From Achromobacter pulmonis (GTDB taxonomy: Bacteria > Pseudomonadota > Gammaproteobacteria > Burkholderiales > Burkholderiaceae_B): DNA of 64,000 nucleotides. Each line of letters begins with the position of its first letter. The first letter of the stretch is position 1. This document shows, piece by piece, positions 19,950 to 28,194 of the stretch. The position numbers and the translations under genes were made by a program. The notes under the pieces were generated by a model that worked only from the letters and a program-made list of their open reading frames with translations, made no database searches and was not told the origin of the DNA. The stretch lies in NCBI RefSeq assembly GCF_902859765.1, contig NZ_CADIJV010000012.1, positions 79,785 to 143,784 of the forward strand, in the 5' to 3' direction.

Positions 19950-21107
19950 TCAACGCGCGGCCGCCACGTCCTTCGGCATCACTGTCGGGTCCTGCCCCTT
20001 GCCGGCATTGCTCCAGGCATGGCGCGTATAGCTGATGACCGCGGCGATCTCGACATCATTGAGCTGGGGACCGAACGCCGCCATGGCGGTGCCGGGCTTG
20101 CCCTTCAGCACGGTGTTGATCTGGACGTCTTTCGGGCCCAGCACAACCTTGTCTCCATCGAGGGCGGGGAAACTGCCCGGGATGCCCTTGCCGTTGGCCT
20201 GGTGACAGGCCACGCAATTGGCGGCGAAGACCTTCTCGCCACGGGCAACCAGTTCGGCTTCCGTCCACTCTTTATTGGGATCGTCGGCGTTTGCCGCCAT
20301 CTTCTTTTTCTGGTCCTCAACCCACTTATCGTAGTCCGCTTGCGCCAGGACTTCCACGACGATGGGCATGAAGGCGTGGTCCTTGCCGCACAGTTCGGCG
20401 CACTGGCCACGGTAGATGCCGGGTTTTTCGGCGCGGAACCAGGCATCGCGCAGGAAACCGGGGATCGCATCCTGCTTGACGCCGAAGTCCGGAACCATCC
20501 ACGAGTGGATGACGTCGGCGGCGGTCAGGACCACGCGCACCTTCTTGTCCACGGGCACCACCATGTGGTTGTCCGTTTCCATCAGGTAGAACTCGCCCTT
20601 GGGCTCGCGGCCTTCGATCTGGGCGCGCGGCGTCGACAGGGTGGCGAGGAATTTGACGCCGGCGGCGGGGCCATCGAGGTATTCGTAGCCCCACTTCCAC
20701 TGGTAGCCGGTGACCTTGACGGTCAGGTCGGCGCTGGAAGTGTCTTTCATGGCGACGACCGTCTTGGTGGCCGGCAACGCCATGGCGATGACGATGATGA
20801 AGGGGATGACCGTCCAGGCCACTTCCACGCCGAGGTGCTCGTGGAAGGTCGCGGCCTTGTGTCCGCGCGATTTCCGGTGCGCCCAGATGGAGTAGAACAT
20901 CACTCCGAAGACGCCGACGAAAATCACGATACAGATCGTGAGCAACAGCCAGTGCAACCACATCACATCACGCGTGATTTGCGTGACGCCTTCATGCAGG
21001 TTCAGCTGATTGACCTTCGGGCCGCCGGGCATGTCCTGCACCTGGGCAATGGCCGCGCTGCCAATCAGCAGCGCACAAGCGCCCAGTATCCCTCTCCACT
21101 TCTTCAT
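19950..21107 (-). CDS. ctaC: Cytochrome c oxidase subunit II with fused cytochrome c domain
   Basis: A 385-aa subunit with a signal peptide (cut near AIAQVQ), two membrane helices (about residues 45-66 and 88-108), a cupredoxin domain with the Cu-A site CAELCGKDHAFM (about 231-242), and a C-terminal cytochrome c domain with the heme-binding CVACH near residue 298. The fusion is a caa3-like arrangement that lets the enzyme take electrons without a separate soluble cytochrome. It is the first gene of the operon, with a sigma70-like promoter upstream. Confidence 0.96.
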   Translation of the reverse strand: MKKWRGILGACALLIGSAAIAQVQDMPGGPKVNQLNLHEGVTQITRDVMWLHWLLLTICIVIFVGVFGVMFYSIWAHRKSRGHKAATFHEHLGVEVAWTVIPFIIVIAMALPATKTVVAMKDTSSADLTVKVTGYQWKWGYEYLDGPAAGVKFLATLSTPRAQIEGREPKGEFYLMETDNHMVVPVDKKVRVVLTAADVIHSWMVPDFGVKQDAIPGFLRDAWFRAEKPGIYRGQCAELCGKDHAFMPIVVEVLAQADYDKWVEDQKKKMAANADDPNKEWTEAELVARGEKVFAANCVACHQANGKGIPGSFPALDGDKVVLGPKDVQINTVLKGKPGTAMAAFGPQLNDVEIAAVISYTRHAWSNAGKGQDPTVMPKDVAAAR

Positions 21108-21259
21108 GCTTACCTCGAAACACGGCGCGAGGGCCCTTGTCGCCTAGTGGCACGGATGTCACTGAACAGGACTACGCGCAATTATTAGATGGCAGGGTTA
21201 GGCAGGGGGAGATAGAGCGGCCCCCGCGTTCCCACTCGAAATCACAAAGAAACTGGCGG

Positions 21260-21288
21260 ATTATAGCGGACGCGCAAATGGATGTAAG
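21260..21288 (-). promoter_or_regulatory. Predicted promoter of the cox operon
   Basis: On the minus strand CTTACA, a 17-bp spacer and a perfect TATAAT lie about 155 bp upstream of the cox2 ATG. This is the best sigma70-like signal in the 292-bp gap between cox2 and the divergent Nudix gene. Confidence 0.55.
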
Positions 21289-21399
21289 TTTGTGCTCTTG
21301 AATTCATACCGGCCGCCCCCATTTGCGCGCGTCCGTTGCGCACCAGGGTAAACAGGGGTGGCATAAAATCGCGGACAGTCTTATTAACAGCGCCTCAAG

Positions 21400-22206
21400 A
21401 TGCCCAAACAGCTGTCCGATCTGTATGCCGCCCTGGGCGCCCGCGCCCAGGAACCCGCCCCCGTCGGCGCGCACGCGCTATATATAGCGGGGCGCCGCTG
21501 CGGCTGGGCCACGCATGCGGCCTGTGACGCGTTGCAAGGCGCCGCCCACATCCAGGCCGACGCCGACGCGCTGCGCATCGGCGCGGCCCTGGCCCCCGGC
21601 GCGGCGCTCGACGCCGTGCTGGAACAGGCCGCGCAACTGTTGCGCCAAGCCAACTGCCTGCGCGGTTGGCGCGATGAATTGCTGGACGTGCTGGACGGCG
21701 ACACCGCGCTCGGCGTCATCGAGCGCGCCGCGGTGCGGCCGCTGGGCCTGCTGACCAAGGCCGTGCACCTGAACGCCTGGACCCCGGACGGCCGCATCTG
21801 GATCGCCCGGCGCGCGCTCAGCAAATCCACCGACCCCGGCATGTGGGACACCCTGGTGGGCGGACTGGCCGGCAGCGGCGAATCCCTGGACGCGGCGCTG
21901 GTGCGCGAATGCGGCGAGGAAGCCGGCCTGGACGCGCCGGACCTGGCGCAGCGCTCGCCGCTGCGCACCATCCTGCGTATCCATCGCCGCCTGCCCGAGG
22001 GTTACCAGGTCGAGGATGTGCTCACCAGCACCTGCGTGCTGGCGGCCGACGCCCGCCCCGCCAACCGCGACGGCGAAGTCATGGAGATCGCCGCCGCCGA
22101 CGTCGATACGGTGGTGCGGCGCGTGGCCGAGGGCGAATTCACGCTGGAAGCGGCCCTGGTGATCATCGAAGACATCATGCAGCGCCGCGCGGCCGGCGAA
22201 ATCTGA
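21400..22206 (+). CDS. Nudix hydrolase (DUF4743-type)
   Basis: A 268-aa protein. Its N-terminal half (about residues 1-130) resembles the DUF4743-type domain that often precedes Nudix domains, and the C-terminal half has a complete Nudix box (GLAGSGE followed by SLDAALVRECGEEAGL, about residues 150-175) with the metal-binding REXXEE glutamates. It should hydrolyse a nucleoside-diphosphate derivative; eukaryotic relatives act on thiamine diphosphate analogues, but the substrate is unknown here. It is divergent from cox2 and convergent with the antiporter. Confidence 0.85.
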   Translation: MPKQLSDLYAALGARAQEPAPVGAHALYIAGRRCGWATHAACDALQGAAHIQADADALRIGAALAPGAALDAVLEQAAQLLRQANCLRGWRDELLDVLDGDTALGVIERAAVRPLGLLTKAVHLNAWTPDGRIWIARRALSKSTDPGMWDTLVGGLAGSGESLDAALVRECGEEAGLDAPDLAQRSPLRTILRIHRRLPEGYQVEDVLTSTCVLAADARPANRDGEVMEIAAADVDTVVRRVAEGEFTLEAALVIIEDIMQRRAAGEI

Positions 22207-22227
22207 GCCGGCGCGCGCGGCCCGCCA

Positions 22228-24999
22228 TCAGGCGCTGGCGCTTCCCGGCGCCGCTTCCGCGTCGCGCGGGTCGACTGCGCGCGCCCCGGCCTGGCGCGTC
22301 TCGACCTGCTGCGGCATGACCGGCCGCGCATCGGCAGCCTGTGGCGCGGCCGAGGGGGCCGCCGACACGCCCGGCTCGACCGCCCGCAGCGCCTGCACCG
22401 CCCGCGTGTCGAGCTCGCTGTCGGCCGTCGCCCCCGCCGCTTCGGCCGCTTCCGCCGCCTGCGCCGGCGATGGCACGGGCGCCTGCGGCGCCGCCGCCGC
22501 GTTGTTCGCCTGCGAGAATTGTTTCCAGACCTCGATGGCGCGCAAGCGCTGCTTGGCCACCACCTGGATGCGCTCGCGCAGGTGCTCATCGCGCGCCAAC
22601 AGGGCATGGAAATCGCGCGATGACAGCATCAACAGCTTGCTGTAACCCAGTGATGTCACCTCGGGCGCGATCTGCTGCTCGCCCAGCAGGCCAAGTTCAC
22701 CGAAGAACTCGCCGCTGCCCAGCTCGATCATGGTGTTGTCCGGCAGGTGTACCGCCACCGCGCCCGAGGCCACGAAGCACATTTCCTCGCCATGCCGGCC
22801 CTTGGTCAGCACACGCTGGTCGGGCAGCGACAGGCGCGGCTTGAGCAGCTTGCTGATGGCGCGCAGCGAATCGGCCGACAGCCCCTCGAACAATGGCACG
22901 CGCTTGATCAGGTCGGCCGCGCTCATTTCGATGTCCAGCGGCGGATGGGTGTCGATATGAGCCCAGCGGCTCTCCAATTGCGCCATCAGGTCGGCGTACA
23001 CTTCGCCGCTGATCAGGAACTGCTCGAGCATGTCGCGGTAGCGGATCCGCTCCAGCTCGCGCGCCACCCGGCCCAGATAGCTCTCCTGCAGCCACTGCGC
23101 ATACGACGGATACTGCAGGTTCAGCGCCTGCATGGCGTTCTCGATCAGGTCCAGCCGGCGCTGGTGCAGCGCCACGATGCGCTGCGTGGCGGTCTCGCCC
23201 AACAACGGTGAAATCTGTTCGCGCGCGAACACGATCAGGCGCTGCGCCACCGACCGCTTGCTCATCAAGTTGGCGAAACGCTGGCCCAGCTCGCGCGCCA
23301 GCCAGCCCTGGAAGCCGAACAGGTAGTGCAGCCGCAGGGCCAGCCGGAACGCGGTGGAATAGCGTACATCGGCGACGATGGCGCGCTCGAAGCCCGCCAC
23401 CCCGCCCATGCGGATCGCATCCTCCAGGCGTTCGGCCCGCGCCAGCAGCGTTTCCGCCATGCGCCAGTCGACGATCTGCGCCTTGAGGATATCGAAGAAC
23501 ATTTCTTCCTCGCGCTGTGCCACGATCGCCAGCCCGACGGCCACGCGCTGTTCGTCGCTCATCTGGCTGACCTGACCATCGTGCACGCTGGTCAGGCTGG
23601 CATCGAACACGGCGCGGATGCGATCACGCACTTCCGTGCCGATATGCTCGGTCTTGGCCACCTCGTCGGTCTTGCCCTGCAGGTCTTCCAGCGCCACCGC
23701 CAGCGCCTGGTTGCGGATGGTGCGTTCGACCGGCGACAACTGGTTCAACCCCAGCATGCGGATCAGCGGCCGCAGGCTGATGCCATTGACGAACAGCGTC
23801 AGCAACACGAAGCCGGTGGTGGCCACGGCGATGAACTGGCGAGCCTCTTCGGGTACACCGGTCTGCTCGGTCACGGCCAGCGCCAACGCCAGCGACACCG
23901 CGCCGCGCAGGCCGCCCCACAGCATCACCGCCTTATAGGGATTGCTGACCTTGGTGCCGAGCCGGGTCAGGCCCAGCAGCGGCAGCAGGCCGAATACCAC
24001 AATGGCGCGCGCCACCAGCGTCGCCACGAACACCACCGCCACCAGCACCAGTTCCTGCCAGTCGGCCGCCGCCATCAGCTTGGGGATCAACATGGCCGCG
24101 AACAGAAAGATCAGGGAGTTGGCCCAGAAGCCGAACTGTTCCCAGGCACTCGACAGGTACTCGAAGGTAGTTGGCGACATGCGGGTACGGCCGGTCGACC
24201 CGACCACCAGGCCGGCGATCACCGTGGCGACCACGCCCGACACATTGAGGTAGTGCTCGGAGATGAAGAAAGACAGGTAGGCCAGCGTCAGGGTCAGCGT
24301 GATCTCGGCGGTGGGAAAGCCGCGCAGCCAGGCAAACAGGAAGCAAGCCAGCCGCCCCATGGCGTAGCCGGCGATGCCGCCGCCGATGAAGTGCACGATG
24401 AAGTCATTGAAAATGCCGCTGACACTGAGTTCGCCATGACCACCCAGCACAGCCAGCAGCACCGAATACAGGGCAATGGACGCGGCGTCGTTGAACAGGC
24501 TTTCACCTTCCACCAGCGTGGTCAGCCGCTTGGGCGCGCCCACTTCGCGGAAAATGCCGACCACGGCCACCGGGTCGGTCGTGGCCACGATGGCGCCCAG
24601 CAGCAGGCACACCACCAGGCCATAGGAAGAAATGGCGTCCAGCGTCACCCCGACCACCACGGTGCATACCACCACCGCCACAATCGCCATCATCAGGATC
24701 GGGCCGATATCGTCCATCAGACGCCGTACGTTCATGGCCAGCGCGGTCTCGAACAGCAGCACCGGCAGGAACACCATCAGGAAGGTCTCGGAGGAAATCT
24801 CGAAGCGTTCCAGCGAGTCGAGGAAATCGGCAATCCAGCTGGGCGCCCAGCCATGGAGATGCACGACGATCCCCAGCAGGCAACCGACGATCGCCAGCAG
24901 CACCGAATACGGCAGCTTGAGGCGGCCGGCCAGCGGCGGCATGAAGCACACCAGGGTGAGGAGACCGGCCAGGCCGAATACGAGAAACCCTACATCCAT
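22228..24999 (-). CDS. CPA1-type Na+/H+ antiporter with C-terminal cyclic-nucleotide-binding domain
   Basis: A 923-aa membrane protein. The N-terminal exchanger domain (about residues 1-425) has the transport motifs ATTDPVAVV and EGESLFNDAASIALY. A long helical cytoplasmic region follows, then a cNMP-binding domain (about 690-810; VPLFEGLSADSLRAI...GSGEFFGELGLLGEQ) and a low-complexity Ala/Pro/Glu tail. The GEFFGELGLL stretch is the phosphate-binding cassette region. The ATG at 24999 begins just before helix 1. It is divergent from a cAMP phosphodiesterase gene, which suggests ligand control by cAMP. Confidence 0.87.
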   Translation of the reverse strand: MDVGFLVFGLAGLLTLVCFMPPLAGRLKLPYSVLLAIVGCLLGIVVHLHGWAPSWIADFLDSLERFEISSETFLMVFLPVLLFETALAMNVRRLMDDIGPILMMAIVAVVVCTVVVGVTLDAISSYGLVVCLLLGAIVATTDPVAVVGIFREVGAPKRLTTLVEGESLFNDAASIALYSVLLAVLGGHGELSVSGIFNDFIVHFIGGGIAGYAMGRLACFLFAWLRGFPTAEITLTLTLAYLSFFISEHYLNVSGVVATVIAGLVVGSTGRTRMSPTTFEYLSSAWEQFGFWANSLIFLFAAMLIPKLMAAADWQELVLVAVVFVATLVARAIVVFGLLPLLGLTRLGTKVSNPYKAVMLWGGLRGAVSLALALAVTEQTGVPEEARQFIAVATTGFVLLTLFVNGISLRPLIRMLGLNQLSPVERTIRNQALAVALEDLQGKTDEVAKTEHIGTEVRDRIRAVFDASLTSVHDGQVSQMSDEQRVAVGLAIVAQREEEMFFDILKAQIVDWRMAETLLARAERLEDAIRMGGVAGFERAIVADVRYSTAFRLALRLHYLFGFQGWLARELGQRFANLMSKRSVAQRLIVFAREQISPLLGETATQRIVALHQRRLDLIENAMQALNLQYPSYAQWLQESYLGRVARELERIRYRDMLEQFLISGEVYADLMAQLESRWAHIDTHPPLDIEMSAADLIKRVPLFEGLSADSLRAISKLLKPRLSLPDQRVLTKGRHGEEMCFVASGAVAVHLPDNTMIELGSGEFFGELGLLGEQQIAPEVTSLGYSKLLMLSSRDFHALLARDEHLRERIQVVAKQRLRAIEVWKQFSQANNAAAAPQAPVPSPAQAAEAAEAAGATADSELDTRAVQALRAVEPGVSAAPSAAPQAADARPVMPQQVETRQAGARAVDPRDAEAAPGSASA

Positions 25000-25187
25000 G
25001 GAAAACGCCCGCGTCCCGATCATGAAGCTTGTGAGAAGTTTCACAAGAATAGCGGGTTTCCGGCCGATTCCGGCGAGCGGCCATGACGGTGCACGTTTCG
25101 TTACCCCGATCGCGCCGCCCGATGCGCGCCGGGACGCGTTTTTTCGGTAAGGTAGAAGCCCGTGCACAAACTTCGCAGGAGCCGCAC

Positions 25188-26030
25188 TTGGCACGCGTCC
25201 ACACCCTGGCCCGCCGCAACGATGCCCCGGCCATGCTCGTCCAATTGACCGATTGCCATCTGTTCGGCGAACCCGACACGGTGATGCTGGGCGTCAACAC
25301 CGACGCCAGCCTGCGCGCGGTGCTGCGCCAGATCGAAGCCGACGGCAAGCACCCCGACCTGCTGCTGGCGACCGGCGACCTGTCCCAGGACGGCGAGCCC
25401 GCGGCCTACCGGCGCCTGGCCGCCATGCTGGGCGCCGCGCCCGCGCTGGAGGGCGCCCGGATCCGCTGCCTGCCCGGCAACCATGACCTGCCCGCCGCCA
25501 TGCGCCAGGAACTGCCCGACTGGTCGGCCCCGGTCAGCGACGTGGGCGCCTGGCGCGTGGTTTCGCTGGACACCACCGTGCCCGGCTCGAACGCCGGGCA
25601 CCTGCCCGACAGCCAACTGGATCTGCTGGAAGCCGCGCTGGCCGCAGCGCCCGGCCGGCATACCTTGCTGGCCATGCACCACAACCCCATGCAGATCGAC
25701 AGTCACTGGCATGACTCGATGATGATCGACAACCCGCAGGCGCTGTTCAAGTTGCTGACGCGCTGGCCGCAAGTGCGCGTGCTGCTGTGGGGCCATGTGC
25801 ACCATGAATTCGACCGCCGCCGCCACAACCTGCGCATGCTGGCCACGCCGTCCACCTGCTTCCAGTTCAGCATCCGCGACGGCAAGCACGTGGTCGACAA
25901 CCTGGCGCCCGGCTACCGCTGGATCAAGCTCTACCAGGACGGTTCCATGGCCACCGGCGTGCGGCGCGTGCAGGATGCGCTGTGGCACACGGCCACGCAA
26001 CCCGATCCGGACAGCATGCGGGCGGCTTGA
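25188..26030 (+). CDS. cpdA: 3',5'-cyclic-AMP phosphodiesterase (CpdA-like)
   Basis: A 280-aa calcineurin-type metallophosphoesterase. The metal-binding blocks appear in order: QLTDCHLF (about residues 18-25), GDLSQDG (about 64-70), GNHD (about 102-105), HHNP and GHVHHEF. Length and N-terminal spacing match CpdA. The likely start is TTG at 25188, since AGGAG lies about seven bases upstream; an internal ATG at 25233 would cut the first strand short. Divergent from the cNMP-domain antiporter. Confidence 0.88.
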   Translation: MARVHTLARRNDAPAMLVQLTDCHLFGEPDTVMLGVNTDASLRAVLRQIEADGKHPDLLLATGDLSQDGEPAAYRRLAAMLGAAPALEGARIRCLPGNHDLPAAMRQELPDWSAPVSDVGAWRVVSLDTTVPGSNAGHLPDSQLDLLEAALAAAPGRHTLLAMHHNPMQIDSHWHDSMMIDNPQALFKLLTRWPQVRVLLWGHVHHEFDRRRHNLRMLATPSTCFQFSIRDGKHVVDNLAPGYRWIKLYQDGSMATGVRRVQDALWHTATQPDPDSMRAA

Positions 26031-26054
26031 GCGCCGCACGCTGCGCGCGCGCAT

Positions 26055-26086
26055 AAAAAACGGGGCACCATATGCGTGGTGCCCCG
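26055..26086 (-). terminator. Intrinsic terminator of the candidate sRNA
   Basis: On the minus strand the 10-bp stem CGGGGCACCA/TGGTGCCCCG with a 6-nt loop is followed by six T residues. The T run exists only in the leftward direction. Confidence 0.8.
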
Positions 26087-26150
26087 CAAGCATCCGTCTC
26101 ATAGGGGAGGGGAAAGAGGAGAAGCCGAGACGGATGACAAGACTGCCAAC
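26055..26150 (-). ncRNA. Candidate small RNA with a pyrimidine-rich (anti-SD-like) loop
   Basis: On the minus strand a perfect 10-bp stem (CATCCGTCTC/GAGACGGATG, 26127-26136 with 26091-26100) encloses a 26-nt loop that is almost all C and U and includes TTCTCCTC and CCCCTCCCC. Nine... bases later comes a strong intrinsic terminator. rpoH has its own terminator upstream of this unit, so a separate transcript is likely. The loop could pair with Shine-Dalgarno sequences, as in CU-rich-loop Hfq-type sRNAs. The 5' end (about 26140-26150) and promoter are not determined. Confidence 0.6.
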
Positions 26151-26304
26151 CAAAGTTCGCGGTCTACGTGAAGTTAGGCGGCGCGTGCTCCATTAAGTTT
26201 CTGAAAACGCGCGTTAATTCGGGGTGAATTTGTATCAATTTATTGGCTTGACGCCACAACGGCCCCGGCGGCGCCCGTCCCCGGTGCCACGCCTGTGTCA
26301 CCGC

Positions 26305-26333
26305 AAAAGAAAAGGGCCGCGATCGCGGCCCTT
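26305..26333 (-). terminator. rpoH: rpoH terminator
   Basis: A near-perfect palindrome AAGGGCCGC-GATC-GCGGCCCTT, followed on the minus strand by TTCTTTT, lies 20 bp past the rpoH stop codon. Confidence 0.75.
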
Positions 26334-26353
26334 GGCATGCTTGCAGCGAGGAA

Positions 26354-27238
26354 TCAGGCAGCCAGGCTGCCACGCATCTTCTTCAACGCGGCGGCTTCGA
26401 TCTGGCGGATACGCTCGGCCGACACGCCGAATTCCTGTGCCAGCTCATGCAGCGTGGCGCCACCGTCATCCTGCAGCCAACGGGCTTCGACGATGCGGCG
26501 CGAACGCGGGTCCAGCGCTTCCAGCGCGCTCGACAGCCCCGCGCTCTGCAACTGGTCGCGCGCGGCGCGTTCCAGCACGCGGGTCGGTTCCTGGCGGCCG
26601 TCGTCGGACAGGTAGGCGATGGGCGCGAAGCTGTCGTCATCGTCGTCCTGGTTTTCGAGCGACATGTCGCGGCCGGACATGCGCACTTCCATTTCGCTGA
26701 CGTCTTCGCGGCGCACGTTGAGTTCGCGCGCGATGTGATCGACCTGGTCCGGATCCAGCGTCTGGCCGTCCGGGCGCATGCTGCGCAGATTGAAGAACAG
26801 CTTGCGCTGGGCCTTGGTGGTCGCCACCTTGACCAGGCGCCAGTTGCGGATGATGTATTCGTGGATTTCGGCCTTGATCCAGTGCACGGCGAACGACACC
26901 AGGCGCACGCCGCGCTCGGGATCGAAGCGCTTGACGGCCTTCATGAGGCCGACATTGCCTTCCTGGATCAGGTCGGCATGGGGCAATCCGTAGCCCAGGT
27001 ACTGGCGCGCCACCGACACCACCAGGCGCAGGTGCGACAGCACCAGCTCGCGCGCCGCGCCCAGGTCTTCGCTGTCGCGCAGGCGGCGACCGAGTTCGGT
27101 TTCACGTTCGGCCGACAACACCGGCAGGCGGTTCACGGCCGAGATGTAGGCATCAATGGTGCCAAGTGCGCCCGGATTGGCGATGGCCAACGCCAGGGCG
27201 TTGCCGGAAGTGGCCAACGAGGTACTGGGTTGCTTCAT
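26354..27238 (-). CDS. rpoH: RNA polymerase heat-shock sigma factor RpoH (sigma32)
   Basis: A 294-aa sigma-70 family factor. Regions 2.1-2.4 (DLIQEGNVGLMKAVKRFDPERGVRLVSFAVHWIKAEIHEYI, about residues 88-130) are followed by the diagnostic RpoH box QRKLFFNLR (about 143-151) and region 4 with the helix-turn-helix LHELAQEFGVSAERIRQIE. The ATG at 27238 has GGAGA upstream; an ATG at 27274 is less likely. A perfect CIRCE element lies 47 bp upstream of this start, so HrcA repression is expected. Confidence 0.97.
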   Translation of the reverse strand: MKQPSTSLATSGNALALAIANPGALGTIDAYISAVNRLPVLSAERETELGRRLRDSEDLGAARELVLSHLRLVVSVARQYLGYGLPHADLIQEGNVGLMKAVKRFDPERGVRLVSFAVHWIKAEIHEYIIRNWRLVKVATTKAQRKLFFNLRSMRPDGQTLDPDQVDHIARELNVRREDVSEMEVRMSGRDMSLENQDDDDDSFAPIAYLSDDGRQEPTRVLERAARDQLQSAGLSSALEALDPRSRRIVEARWLQDDGGATLHELAQEFGVSAERIRQIEAAALKKMRGSLAA

Positions 27239-27284
27239 TGCGGCGGTCTCCGGAAAGCGAAGGGGTAAAGACATGGATTCGATG

Positions 27285-27311
27285 TTAGCACTCTAGCAAA
27301 GGGAGTGCTAA
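27285..27311. promoter_or_regulatory. Perfect CIRCE (HrcA) operator upstream of rpoH
   Basis: TTAGCACTC-N9-GAGTGCTAA exactly matches the CIRCE consensus bound by the heat-shock repressor HrcA. On the minus strand a TTGACG lies just upstream, at a distance where a promoter would overlap the operator. HrcA control would link the chaperonin-type regulon to sigma32 synthesis. Confidence 0.92.
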
Positions 27312-27408
27312 TTCGACTATTGCGGCGCGTCAAAGTTTCGTTTTTCCGGTATGTCCCTATTTTAAATCCACACCGGTTGCCGGACCTGCGCCGGCCGGGA
27401 GCTTGCGC

Positions 27409-28098
27409 CTACCAGCCCAGCCGTTTCAGGCCGGCCGCGGTGGCCTCGCCGTCCGGACGCACGAACAACGCGCCACGGGGATCCATATAGATCTGGTACT
27501 TCGCGCCGTCGAACAGCGGCATATAGGCCGCGCTGCCAAATTGGACATCGACGAACGGGAACCAGTTCGGAAAGCGCTGCTTGAGCGAACCCAGGTCCGG
27601 CGCCGGCCAGTCATCCAGCGCATGGACGGATCGGGTGGCCGATGCCTCGCGCGCGGCGTCGCTGTAGCGGCCCGACAGGCGTTCCAGGCGGTACAGCGGC
27701 GGCGCGCCGGCCATCAGGGCCGGCAGACGCCAACGCACCACCCGCGCATCGATCTGCCACTGGTCGCCGTAGAGCACGTACGGCTTGTCGCCCACGCCTG
27801 ACGCGCTGGCATTGACCAGGAACTGACCCTCAGCCTGCTGGCGCACCTCGATGCGGGCCACGGGTTCGTCGGCGGTCAGGCGGAAGAACTGCACCAGCGA
27901 CAACGCCAGCAACCCCGACACCCCGCCCAGTAGCAGCAGCATCAGGCCGAACAGGCGCCGCACCGGGCGGAACTGGAAGGTACGCCGGCCGCGCTCATCA
28001 CGCGGGCCGCCGCGGCCCAACAGCATCGCCAGGCCCGGCAGGAATACGACCACCGCGGCCAGCAAGATCCAGACGAAGGGAGCGATTCCGTTGATCAA
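27409..28098 (-). CDS. Membrane protein of unknown function
   Basis: A 229-aa protein with two N-terminal membrane helices (about residues 6-28 and 46-72, separated by a basic loop RGGPRDERGRRTFQFRPVRR) and a soluble domain of about 150 residues, probably periplasmic, with conserved-looking WPAPDLGSLKQRFPNWFPFVDVQFGSAAYMPLFDG. No ATG exists near the N-terminus; TTG at 28098 with AGGA upstream is the likely start. Similar proteins are labelled 'cation/multidrug efflux pump' in databases as I recall, but nothing here supports transport. Confidence 0.7.
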   Translation of the reverse strand: MINGIAPFVWILLAAVVVFLPGLAMLLGRGGPRDERGRRTFQFRPVRRLFGLMLLLLGGVSGLLALSLVQFFRLTADEPVARIEVRQQAEGQFLVNASASGVGDKPYVLYGDQWQIDARVVRWRLPALMAGAPPLYRLERLSGRYSDAAREASATRSVHALDDWPAPDLGSLKQRFPNWFPFVDVQFGSAAYMPLFDGAKYQIYMDPRGALFVRPDGEATAAGLKRLGW

Positions 28099-28194
28099 AT
28101 CAGGCGATCCTATGCGGGGAACGCCGTGGTCGGGCCCCGGACGCCAGGCGTCGCGGGCCTGCCACGGCAGGCCGCCCAGTATAGAAGCGAGGCA

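Larger units (their letters stand above)
26031..26353. other. Gap between cpdA and rpoH with two terminators and a candidate sRNA
   Basis: No protein gene is supported in this 323-bp convergent gap. It holds the rpoH terminator (26305-26333) and a separate minus-strand hairpin unit with its own terminator (26055-26136). The stretch 26150-26300 is AT-richer and may contain the promoter of that unit. Confidence 0.6.

Noticed and set aside
26055-26086. Terminator of cpdA
   Set aside because: The hairpin has its T run only on the minus strand; on the cpdA strand it is preceded by A residues and followed by CAAGCATCC.
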